Source of the DNA: JAHRAW01 sp965212085
GTDB taxonomy: Bacteria > Pseudomonadota > Gammaproteobacteria > Arenicellales > Poriferihabitantaceae
DNA length: 64,000 nucleotides
NCBI GenBank assembly: GCA_965212085.1
Contig: OZ243042.1
Coordinates: forward strand, 2,480,001-2,544,000
Direction of reading: 5' to 3'
This document shows, piece by piece, positions 45,683 to 53,383 of the stretch. The notes beneath the pieces were generated by a model. It searched no databases. It was given only the letters and a program-made list of their open reading frames with translations, and had not been told where the DNA came from. The stretch's first letter is position 1; the number at the start of each line of letters is the position of its first letter. A program made the translations under genes and the position numbers.

Positions 45683-47622
45683 TGCAGGGATGGTGTCGGC
45701 GATGGCGCGGGCAAAGACGAATCCTGCGGGCTTGATTCCAGCAGCCACAACCGCTGCAACTTTTGTTTCAACGCGCTGCGGCTGGCATCGGATTGGGCGC
45801 GCGCCAGCAGATCCTCGAACAGCCGCCGGGCGTCGTCGAACAGCCGGGCATCCAGCAACGCCTCGGCGGCGCGAAAACGCGCCGCTTCGCCCCAGCGGTC
45901 GAAGCCGTCGGCCTGCTGCAGCGCGGAGTGCAAAAACAAGTCCGCGGCGGCGGTGTATTGGCCGCTGCCGTGGTAGGACTCCGCCAGCCAGTAAGCGATC
46001 TCGCGCCGGTATTTTCCCGCCGGTGCGCGCGCCTCCACCTTGCGCAACAACCCCAGCGCCAGTTGATGGCGCTCCACGGTTTGCAGATCAAAAATCGGCT
46101 GCAGGATGGCGTCGGTCTGCGCCGGGTCGAGGGCGTCGAACGCTTCGATCCATTCGTCCAGTTTGGCGGCGCCCCGGCGGTGGCGGCCGGCGAAAATGTC
46201 AATGCGCCCGGCTTGCAGCAACCACGCGCTGCGGTCCACACCGGCGGGTAGCGCGGGCAGCTCCGAAAGGTTGGCGTTGGCCTCGGCGGCCAGTTGGAAA
46301 TCGCCGTTGTCGAGGGCATGGGCGGAGAGGCGCAACCCGGTTTCGCCGCCCAGGGACAATTTGCCGAGGCGGGTCTCCGGGCCGAACAGGCGCGCGATCA
46401 AGGCGGTGCGCCGCAAGTCAATCAGCACGTTGACGTAGGCGTCCACCGCGCTGCGACGCAGCGCCGGGCTTTTGGCATCCACGGCCAGCCACGCGAACAG
46501 GGCTTTGCGCGCCACCGTCGAGCCCGGCGGAGATTGCCGGGCGTGGTCGAGCCAGCGCCATTCCTCACCGCTCAGCAGCCCGGCCTTGTTGGCCTCGTCC
46601 CGGGCGATGCGGGCGTACGCGTCGAACAAGTCGGCGGCGCCAAACTGCGGATAGACCCCGCTCAATCCGGGGTCGCGGGGGGGCGGCGCCAGCAGGTAGT
46701 CTTCGATCACGTCGGCCAGCGGGTAGAACTTGCCGGCGGTGATGTTGGCCTGGGCCATCACCGCCTGAATGTCGCGCTCCAGGGCTTCCCCCCGTGGCGA
46801 CGCCCGGAGCGCAAGGGCGCGGTCAATGACCTGATCCGGCGTCAGGCTGCGGTTGCCGAGGCGGGCGTAGAGCCGCAACAGCCGCGCGGCGGGTTGATCG
46901 AGGGGCGCGAGCAGGTTGACGGCGGCGTCCGGGTCCCCGGAGCGTAGCAGTACGCCGGCGCTGAGCAACAGCCAATCGGTTTCCCCGGCGCCGTAGTCCC
47001 TGCGGAAATGCGCCATGGCGATGCGCGCCTCAAGCAGCAAATCATCGGCGAGGTAGGCGGCGATCAACGCCTGCCGGAGGTGCCGTTTGTGGCGTTGGGA
47101 GGCGTCCGCCGCCGGCAGTTGGGCGCGGATGAGGCTACGCGCCGCGCCGCCCCGCCGCAGCGCGGTCAGGGCTTTAACCGCCAGCAGTTGCGCTTCCCGG
47201 CGGATGGTAGCCGGCAGGACCGGCGACGGTTCCCGGGTGCGCTCGTACAATTTTTGCCACTGGCCGCGCACTTGATACAAGGTCCACAACTGCCGTTCCC
47301 ATTGCAGCCATTCGGTGGTCGGCTCGGTGGCCGCGCCCGGCGCCGCGCCCATTGCCGGGCCCATTGCCGGGCCATTGGTTTCCAGTATTTCCTGGGCGAG
47401 GCCGAGCACGTTGGCGCGCACCAGGTTTTGTACGCGCACCAGTTCCGGGGTGGGGGCTTGGGCTGATGCTTGGGTGGCGGTCGGGGTGTCCGGCCCGGTC
47501 AGCCCGGTCGTCTGCGCCACGCCGTTGCCGATGATGCCGGGGAGCAGCAGCAAACCCCATAAAAAACCGGCCCGCAGGGTCAGCGGCGGCCGGTTTTTTG
47601 GGTTCGCGCCTGGCACGTTCAA
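45679..47622 (-). CDS. Exported tetratricopeptide-rich protein
   Basis: A 647-residue protein with a signal-like N-terminus (FLWGLLLLPGIIGNGVAQ) and many helix-turn-helix repeats of TPR/Sel1-like character. The clearest are AYWLAESYHGSGQYTAAADL and RAAEALLDARLFDDARRLFE. It is probably a periplasmic scaffold, of unknown partner. A 12-base repeat (47347-47376) encodes GPAMGPAMG. Its stop overlaps the xerD start. It follows rplS by 53 bp in the same direction. Confidence 0.7.
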   Translation of the reverse strand: MNVPGANPKNRPPLTLRAGFLWGLLLLPGIIGNGVAQTTGLTGPDTPTATQASAQAPTPELVRVQNLVRANVLGLAQEILETNGPAMGPAMGAAPGAATEPTTEWLQWERQLWTLYQVRGQWQKLYERTREPSPVLPATIRREAQLLAVKALTALRRGGAARSLIRAQLPAADASQRHKRHLRQALIAAYLADDLLLEARIAMAHFRRDYGAGETDWLLLSAGVLLRSGDPDAAVNLLAPLDQPAARLLRLYARLGNRSLTPDQVIDRALALRASPRGEALERDIQAVMAQANITAGKFYPLADVIEDYLLAPPPRDPGLSGVYPQFGAADLFDAYARIARDEANKAGLLSGEEWRWLDHARQSPPGSTVARKALFAWLAVDAKSPALRRSAVDAYVNVLIDLRRTALIARLFGPETRLGKLSLGGETGLRLSAHALDNGDFQLAAEANANLSELPALPAGVDRSAWLLQAGRIDIFAGRHRRGAAKLDEWIEAFDALDPAQTDAILQPIFDLQTVERHQLALGLLRKVEARAPAGKYRREIAYWLAESYHGSGQYTAAADLFLHSALQQADGFDRWGEAARFRAAEALLDARLFDDARRLFEDLLARAQSDASRSALKQKLQRLWLLESSPQDSSLPAPSPTPSLQ

Positions 47623-47674
47623 TCTGCGGAATCAGCGGGCGCCGCCGTCAGCGATGCCGGGCGCGTCCCCCGGC

Positions 47675-48025
47675 TTACCGGCGAACCTTCTCCTTGATGC
47701 GCGCGGCCTTGCCGGTGCGCTCCCGCAGGTAGTACAACTTGGCGCGCCGCACGTCGCCACGGCGCACCACTTCGATGGCGGCGAGCAACGGGCTGTGGGT
47801 CTGGAAGACCCGTTCGACGCCCTCGCCGCCGGTCATTTTTCGCACCGTGAAAGAGGAATTGAGGCCGCGATTTTTCTTCGCCAGCACCACGCCCTCGTAG
47901 GCCTGAAGCCGCTCACGGCTGCCCTCCTTGACGCGCACCTGCACGCGCACGGTGTCGCCCGGGCCGAACTCGGGCACGTCTTCTTTGAGTTGTTCGCTTT
48001 CCAGTAAATCAATAATGTTACTCAT
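47675..48025 (-). CDS. rplS: Ribosomal protein L19
   Basis: A 116-residue large-subunit protein at the 30S-50S interface. Signatures are FGPGDTVRVQVRVKEGSRER, QAYEGVVLAKKNRGLNSSF and the C-terminal RRAKLYYLRERTGKAARIKE. It starts 8 bases inside the trmD 3' end and ends the rpsP-rimM-trmD-rplS operon. Confidence 0.98.
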   Translation of the reverse strand: MSNIIDLLESEQLKEDVPEFGPGDTVRVQVRVKEGSRERLQAYEGVVLAKKNRGLNSSFTVRKMTGGEGVERVFQTHSPLLAAIEVVRRGDVRRAKLYYLRERTGKAARIKEKVRR

Positions 48026-48761
48026 CGCCTTGCTCCGCTTGATACGCTTTCAGTAAATCGCTCTGTTCCCGGTCGAGGCCGCGCCCGGCCAGCAGGTCGG
48101 GTCGGCGCTCGGCGGTCCTGCCCAGGGCCTGCATCAGCCGCCAGCGCCGTATCGCGCCGTGGTCGCCGCTCAGCAACACTTCGGGCACCGCCCGCCCCTC
48201 AAACACCTCGGGGCGGGTGTAATGCGGGCAGTCCAGCAACGCCTCGGCATCGGCAAAGGAATCCTCGGCCGCCGAGCGCGCATTGCCCAACACGCCGGGC
48301 AACAGGCGCGCGATGCCTTCAATCAGCACCATCGCCACCAACTCGCCGCCCGCCAGCACATAGTCGCCGCCGGAGATTTCGCGCTCCACCCGGCTTTCCA
48401 CGATGCGCTCATCAATGCCTTCATAGCGCCCGGCCAGCAGTATCAGCGCCGGCAGGGCCGCCAGTTCCGCCATCAACCCCTGGTCGAGGCGCTCGCCCTG
48501 GGGCGAAAGATACACCACCGGCCCGTGGTTTTCCGCCGTGGCCGCGTCAATGGCTTTGGCCAGCGGCGCCGGGCTCATCAGCATACCGGCGCCGCCGCCG
48601 TAGGGGCGGTCGTCCACCGTGCGATGCCGGTCTGCGGTGAAATCCCGCGGATTCCACAGTTTCAGTTTCAGCGCGCCCTTGTCCAGCGCGCGCGCGGAAA
48701 TACCGTTTTCCGCCACCGCGTCGAACATTTGCGGAAATATCGTTACCACCGCCAGGTCCAT
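48018..48761 (-). CDS. trmD: tRNA (guanine-37-N1)-methyltransferase
   Basis: A 247-residue SPOUT methyltransferase that makes m1G37 to prevent frameshifting. The start MDLAVVTIFPQMFD, the knot segments VVYLSPQGERLDQGL and ILLAGRYEGIDERI, and GGDYVLAGGELVAMVLIEG are all standard, as is RPEVFEGRAVPEVLLSGDH. It is 42 bp downstream of rimM and overlaps rplS by 8 bp. Confidence 0.98.
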   Translation of the reverse strand: MDLAVVTIFPQMFDAVAENGISARALDKGALKLKLWNPRDFTADRHRTVDDRPYGGGAGMLMSPAPLAKAIDAATAENHGPVVYLSPQGERLDQGLMAELAALPALILLAGRYEGIDERIVESRVEREISGGDYVLAGGELVAMVLIEGIARLLPGVLGNARSAAEDSFADAEALLDCPHYTRPEVFEGRAVPEVLLSGDHGAIRRWRLMQALGRTAERRPDLLAGRGLDREQSDLLKAYQAEQGDE

Positions 48762-48803
48762 CGTTTGCCCCCCTTTGCCTTGCCCTGCCTTGCCCGGCCC
48801 GGC

Positions 48804-49418
48804 CTAATCGTCCGGGTCCCATTCCACCCGGATGCGACCGCCTTCCAGGTCCACCTCGATGATCACCTCCGGTGTCCAGGGCAACAGCCGTTCATCGGCG
48901 CCACCCGCCGGCGCACCATCTGCACCATCTGCGCCATCCCGCCGCACCGCCAGCACGTCATTGGCGCCGGTCTCGACCAGGTGATCAACGACCCCCAGTT
49001 CAATGCCATCCTGATTGACCACCGATAACCCGGCCAGATCGCTCCAGTAATACTCACCGCCGGGCAACGCCGCGAGTTGCGATGGATGGACGGCAATCCA
49101 CTTCCCGGCCAGCCCGTGCGCGCCGTCTCGGTCGTTCACCCCGGCCAGTTTCGCCAGCAGTCTACCGGACTGCCGCCGGGCGGAGGTTACCGTGACCGAT
49201 CGCCAGTTCAACCCAGTATCCGCGCCATCCGCATCCTCGGCATCGGGCCGTTCCCCCAGCATCCAGCGATGGTATTCCAGGATCTGCTCCGGTGGCCGGG
49301 TGTACGAAAACACCTTAATCCAGCCCTTGACGCCGTATTGCCCGTTGATTTTCCCGACCACCAGCGGCTGGTTTTCGCCGGGGTCAGGAGCGGGGCGGGG
49401 TCGCGCTAAACCGGGCAA
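48804..49418 (-). CDS. rimM: Ribosome maturation factor RimM
   Basis: A 204-residue 16S processing factor that binds S19. The N-terminal domain has VVGKINGQYGVKGWIKVFSY, and the PRC-barrel domain has GGEYYWSDLAGLSVVNQDG and a W-P-V-like LLPWTPEVIIEVDLE. It is longer than usual because a GCACCATCT repeat (48899-48935) adds a DGADGADG loop and there is a proline-rich N-terminus. The true start may be a few codons later. Confidence 0.93.
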   Translation of the reverse strand: MPGLARPRPAPDPGENQPLVVGKINGQYGVKGWIKVFSYTRPPEQILEYHRWMLGERPDAEDADGADTGLNWRSVTVTSARRQSGRLLAKLAGVNDRDGAHGLAGKWIAVHPSQLAALPGGEYYWSDLAGLSVVNQDGIELGVVDHLVETGANDVLAVRRDGADGADGAPAGGADERLLPWTPEVIIEVDLEGGRIRVEWDPDD

Positions 49419-49495
49419 GGCGGCGGAAACCGTGAAGCCGGTTTTAAGCGTGATTCATCGGCGCGGACGATGGTCGGAACGGGGCAGAGCCCCAA

Positions 49496-49777
49496 TCAAG
49501 CCGAGGCCGAAACCGAAGCCGAAGCCGCATATTTTGCCGCCCCGGCCTGCTTGTACAACTGGGCCACGCGCTCGCTGAGCTGCGCGCCCTGGCTGACCCA
49601 GTGGTCAATCCGGGCGGTATCAATGCGAAGTTTTTCCTCCCGCCCGGAGGCGATGGGGTTGTAAAACCCCACGCGCTCAATGAATCGCCCGCGCAATGAC
49701 CGGCGCTGGTCCGCCACCAGGATTGAGTAAAAGGGCCGTTTCTTTGAACCGCCCCGGGATAAACGAATGGTTACCAT
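49496..49777 (-). CDS. rpsP: Ribosomal protein S16
   Basis: A 93-residue small-subunit protein. It begins MVTIRLSRGGSKKRPFYSIL and has GRFIERVGFYNPIA. The conserved core is complete. The last residues are an ASASVSASA tail encoded by a GCCGAA-type hexamer repeat (49501-49530), outside the conserved fold. It leads the rpsP operon. No ffh gene precedes it. Confidence 0.97.
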   Translation of the reverse strand: MVTIRLSRGGSKKRPFYSILVADQRRSLRGRFIERVGFYNPIASGREEKLRIDTARIDHWVSQGAQLSERVAQLYKQAGAAKYAASASVSASA

Positions 49778-49825
49778 TGCCGATCTTGCTCCCCGCTGAA
49801 ATGGTTGCTGAATTTTGAGCGCCGG

Positions 49826-49856
49826 ATTCTAGCACAAAAAACCATAATCCGGGCAA
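49826..49856 (-). promoter_or_regulatory. Candidate promoter of the rpsP operon
   Basis: On the minus strand TTGCCC (49856-49851) and the extended -10 TGCTAGAAT (49834-49826) lie upstream of rpsP. The 19-base spacing is long, but the TGn extension compensates. The start would be near 49820, about 40 bases before the gene. Confidence 0.5.
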
Positions 49857-49866
49857 GCACTTGTTT

Positions 49867-49880
49867 GGCGGCGAACCGCC
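49867..49880. terminator. Short hairpin after the TrpD2-like gene
   Basis: GGCGG-CGAA-CCGCC forms a five-pair stem. Read on the minus strand the loop is TTCG, a stable tetraloop. It lies five bases after the stop of the minus-strand gene at 49885. No U tract follows, so termination is only a guess. Confidence 0.3.
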
Positions 49881-49884
49881 GTGA

Positions 49885-51066
49885 TTAGCGCGCCGCTACA
49901 AAACGCTCCAGCGCGATGCCGGAGTCGAGGGCTGTGCGGATTTGCGCGGCGCCGTGGCCGAGGTCCGGGGCATGGCCGGTGTGCAACAGGCAAATCGCGC
50001 CGCCGTAGATCAGGCTGTCGCGCATCGCGCCGCTTTCCCCGGCGAGCGCGGCCATGCCCAGTTCGACGCAGTGCGCGGCGCTTTGCCGGAGGTCCAGCGG
50101 GGCGGTGATGCCGGCGGTGGCGGAGCCGGGATATACCGATGTCTCGCGCAGCAGTTGCGGGGGTACGGGAATCATCCGCGCGGGTTGATGGATGCCGGCC
50201 TGTTCGGGGGTTATTCGCACTTCGCGGTTGGCGTTATCGCCATCGCCATTGCCATTGCCACCACCGGCGCCGTGATACTGAAAAAATCGTGCCGGCTGGC
50301 TGAGGGACGGGATGCAGCCGCCCTCGACGCCGCGCACGATCATGGCGCCGTGATAGCCCGCTTCCCGGGCCAGCAGGCCGTACACCGGCGGGTAGGCTTT
50401 GTGCACGTAGCCGGTCATGAGGTGGGTTTGGCCGGCGGCCCGCAGCGGCCCGAGCAGCACTTCCAGGGTGGTGATGCAGGAGCGTTTGACCATTTGCGCG
50501 CGCAGTTCCACCAGGGCGTGGAGTTTGGGCAGGTACGCGGACTGGTCAACATAGCCCCAGCCGATGCGCGGATCGGCGACGCGCCCGGCGGCTTCGGCGG
50601 GGGATAGATCCACGGGGATTCCGGCAGCCGCGTACACCAGGTGATGGGTGACGCCGTATTTGGGACCCACCAGCCGCAGGCCGTGGGAATACGCGTTCAA
50701 CCCGCAGGCGGCCAGCAGCGGGGCGAGGAACGGCGTCGCCGGCACGCCACGGGCGTAGCCGTTGAACGGGTCGGCGATGTCAATGAGCGTATCGCAGTCC
50801 ACCGCCCGGCGTTCCACGGCCCCGAGCAGCGCGTCCAAGGAGCCGAGGTTTTCCTCATCGGTCTCGCGCTTCATGCGCATGGCGATGAGGTAAATCCCGG
50901 CCTGCACCGGGTCCACCCGCCCTTCGATGATGAGGTTCATCGCGTCCCGGGCGGCGGCGCGGCTGAGGGGCTTGCTCATCTCCGGCCCGGTGGCGACTCG
51001 CTGCAGGTAGGAGCGCATGCGCGCCGCCGGCGGCGGTTGGTCGTGGGGATTCAATTTCGCCGTCAT
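49885..51066 (-). CDS. TrpD2/YbiB-like glycosyltransferase-fold protein
   Basis: A 393-residue protein of the anthranilate phosphoribosyltransferase/nucleoside phosphorylase superfamily. The N-terminal helical domain has RVDPVQAGIYLIAMRMKRET. The catalytic-domain loops are IADPFNGYARGVPATPFLAP, HGLRLVGPKYGVTHH and IVRGVEGGCIPSL. It differs from TrpD proper and resembles YbiB/TrpD2, reported as DNA-binding. A GCCATT hexamer repeat (50238-50265) encodes GNGNGDGDN inside a loop. The start may be the internal Met at 51018. Confidence 0.78.
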   Translation of the reverse strand: MTAKLNPHDQPPPAARMRSYLQRVATGPEMSKPLSRAAARDAMNLIIEGRVDPVQAGIYLIAMRMKRETDEENLGSLDALLGAVERRAVDCDTLIDIADPFNGYARGVPATPFLAPLLAACGLNAYSHGLRLVGPKYGVTHHLVYAAAGIPVDLSPAEAAGRVADPRIGWGYVDQSAYLPKLHALVELRAQMVKRSCITTLEVLLGPLRAAGQTHLMTGYVHKAYPPVYGLLAREAGYHGAMIVRGVEGGCIPSLSQPARFFQYHGAGGGNGNGDGDNANREVRITPEQAGIHQPARMIPVPPQLLRETSVYPGSATAGITAPLDLRQSAAHCVELGMAALAGESGAMRDSLIYGGAICLLHTGHAPDLGHGAAQIRTALDSGIALERFVAAR

Positions 51067-51075
51067 TCTTCGCCG

Positions 51076-51198
51076 TCATTCCCGAACGATAGAAAAATAG
51101 GGGGCGGTAGCGACCACATTTTTCATCGTATCGGGAATCCGGAAAGCCGGCAACTTCGCTGCCGGTTGGACTGGATTCCCGCTAAAACACTGCGGGAA
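51076..51198. repeat. B element (inverted) and two short hairpins between TrpD2-like gene and glnA
   Basis: A B hairpin in reverse orientation lies at 51076-51140. It is followed by GCCGGCA-ACTTCGC-TGCCGG (about 51146-51168) and ATTCCCGC…GCGGGAAT (51174-51198). These sit just after the glnA stop and just before the next gene, so they could form transcript ends. Confidence 0.8.
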
Positions 51199-51249
51199 TG
51201 ACGGCTGAGGTGTGCGGGAATGACGGCGAGGTGTCCCGGATTCGCCACC

Positions 51250-52659
51250 CTAGAGACTGTAGTACATCTCAAACTCGCAGGGATGGGTCTCCAGCCGCAG
51301 GCGGTTGACTTCCGCCATCTTGAGTTCGATGTAGGCGTCAATCGTGTCGTTGTCCATAACCCCGCCATTGGTCAGGAAATCGCGGTCGCCGTCGAGGGCT
51401 TCGAGGGCGACGTCCAGCCCGTGGGCCACGGTCGGCAGCATTTTTTCCTCTTCCGGGGGCAGGTCGTAGAGGTCCTTGTCGGCGGGTTCGCCGGGGTGGA
51501 TTTTGTTTTGGATGCCGTCCAGCCCGGCCAGCAGCATGGCGGCGAACGCCAGGTAGGGATTGGCGGTGTTGTCGGGGAAGCGGATTTCGATGCGCCGCCC
51601 CTTGGGGTTGGCCTCGTAGGGAATGCGGCAGGACGCGGAGCGGTTGCGCGCCGAGTAGGCCAGCAGGGTCGGCGCCTCATAGCCCGGCACCAGGCGTTTG
51701 TAGCTGTTGGTGCTGGCGTTGGTGAAGGCGTTCAGGGCGCGCGCGTGCTTGAAGATGCCGCCGATGTAGTAGAGCGCGGTTTCGCTCAGGCCGCCGTACT
51801 GGTCGCCGGAGAAGATATTCTGGTCGCCCTTGAAAATGGACTGATGGACGTGCATGCCGGTGCCGTTGTCGCCGACCAGCGGCTTGGGCATGAAGGTCGC
51901 GGTCAGGCCGTGGTTGTGGGCGACGTTGTGCACTACATACTTGAGGATCTGCACTTCGTCGGCCTTTCTCACCAGCGTATTGAAGCGCGTGCCGATTTCC
52001 CCCTGGCCGGCGGTGCCGACTTCGTGGTGGTGAACCTCCGTTTCCACCCCCATATCGGCCAGCACCAGGCACATCAGGGAGCGCACGTCGGACTGGCTGT
52101 CCACCGGCGGCACCGGGAAATAGCCGCCCTTGACCCCCGGACGGTGGCCGGTATTGCCTTCTTCATATTCCTTGCCGCTGTTCCAGGCCGCCTCCATGGA
52201 ATCAATTTCGTAGAAGGCGTTGCCCATTTCATTGCCCCAGTGCACCGAGTCGAACAGGAAGAACTCGTTTTCCGGGCCGAAGTAGGCGCGATCGCCGACC
52301 CCGGTGGAGGCCAGAAAGGCTTCGGCACGCCGGGCGATGGAGCGCGGATCCCGGGCGTAGCCCTGCCGGTTGGCCGGCTCAACGACATCGCAGCGCAGGT
52401 TGACCGTAACTTCCTGATAAAACGGATCGAGCACCGCCGAGGCGGAGTCGGGCAGCAGAATCATGTCGGAATCGTTGATCCCCTTCCAGCCGGCGATGGA
52501 AGAGCCGTCGAACATCTTGCCCTCCTTGAAGGTGTTTTCATTCACCATCGCAACGGGCACCGAGACGTGCTGCTCCTTGCCCATGGTGTCGGTAAAACGA
52601 AAATCAACGAACCTGGCTTCGTTGTCTTTGATGAGTTTCAGGGCGTCTGCTGCGGACAT
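51250..52659 (-). CDS. glnA: Glutamine synthetase, type I
   Basis: A 469-residue GSI that makes glutamine from glutamate, ammonia and ATP. Metal and substrate motifs are FDGSSIAGWKGINDSDM, YFGPENEFFLFDSV, EVHHHEVGTAGQGEIGTRFN and NGTGMHVHQSIFKG. The adenylylation tyrosine is in DKDLYDLPPEEEKM, so control by GlnE is likely. AGAGGT lies seven bases before the ATG. I looked for a sigma54 site upstream and did not find a convincing one. Confidence 0.98.
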   Translation of the reverse strand: MSAADALKLIKDNEARFVDFRFTDTMGKEQHVSVPVAMVNENTFKEGKMFDGSSIAGWKGINDSDMILLPDSASAVLDPFYQEVTVNLRCDVVEPANRQGYARDPRSIARRAEAFLASTGVGDRAYFGPENEFFLFDSVHWGNEMGNAFYEIDSMEAAWNSGKEYEEGNTGHRPGVKGGYFPVPPVDSQSDVRSLMCLVLADMGVETEVHHHEVGTAGQGEIGTRFNTLVRKADEVQILKYVVHNVAHNHGLTATFMPKPLVGDNGTGMHVHQSIFKGDQNIFSGDQYGGLSETALYYIGGIFKHARALNAFTNASTNSYKRLVPGYEAPTLLAYSARNRSASCRIPYEANPKGRRIEIRFPDNTANPYLAFAAMLLAGLDGIQNKIHPGEPADKDLYDLPPEEEKMLPTVAHGLDVALEALDGDRDFLTNGGVMDNDTIDAYIELKMAEVNRLRLETHPCEFEMYYSL

Positions 52660-52918
52660 TGGTAACCTCTTTTAACGATTGGCGTTGAATGGGTGAGTCG
52701 GCATGCCCCGGCCCGCAGGACTGCGCCGACTCAAAACGATTAGTAATATCAGTGGGTTGCGGACACAATCTCGAAACCGAAAATCGAAACCGAAAAAGAA
52801 ACCACAAACACCCACAAGTGCGCCGGCCCCAACAAGCGGTTCGACGCCCAAGGTGCCTATCATACTGCAATTCAGGTTACTCAGGAATAACAATTTGCGG
52901 CTTTTTCTTGCCGGCGGT

Positions 52919-53377
52919 GTATAGGTTCACTAATTCACTGACAAGTGCGGACAGGTCGCGACCTGTCCCTACGCCCACCCCCGCGCCGCACAGGGGGGCG
53001 CAGGGGGTCCCCGCCCCCTGCCCCCGCAAATGCGCGTCATGCGCAACCGCCCCCCGCGCCTCGCGCCCCACCCCGCGCAAGCGGCTCGGACACTTGCGTA
53101 CTCGGGAATCCAGCGCCACACGAACCACCGGCGGTTTAGTCCCTGGATTCCCGAATAGCGATGAAAAATATGGTCGCTAACGCTCCCTATTTTTCTATCG
53201 TTCGGGAATGACACCGAGGGTGATTTGTTGTTTCGCGGGGATGACACCGAAGGCAATTTGCACTTTGCGGATATGACACCGAGAACGTGGCAACAACGCT
53301 GTCGTCATTCCCGAGCGTTAGTGTCCGTTGCCGCGTTGTTTGCGGCTTACGGACACTTGGCGCTCTCGGGAATCCAG
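52919..53377. repeat. Dense repeat cluster between glnA and the adhesin gene
   Basis: The 720-bp gap from 52660 to 53383 carries no gene. It contains a partial D element (52919-52945), the 20-bp palindrome (52949-52968), part of a C element (52979-53060), the right half of an A (53078-53112) and a B (53145-53212). Then come two ~33-bp units ending GACACCGA (53213-53283) and a full A (53305-53377) that ends seven bases from the adhesin stop. Between 52676 and 52918 there is only an AAACCG-rich stretch. Confidence 0.82.
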
Positions 53378-53383
53378 TGCGAT

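Noticed and set aside
52660..52960. A sigma54 (-24/-12) promoter upstream of glnA
   Set aside because: The best candidate on the minus strand (TCGGCGCAGTCCTGCGG) has the wrong GG-to-GC spacing and poor flanking match.
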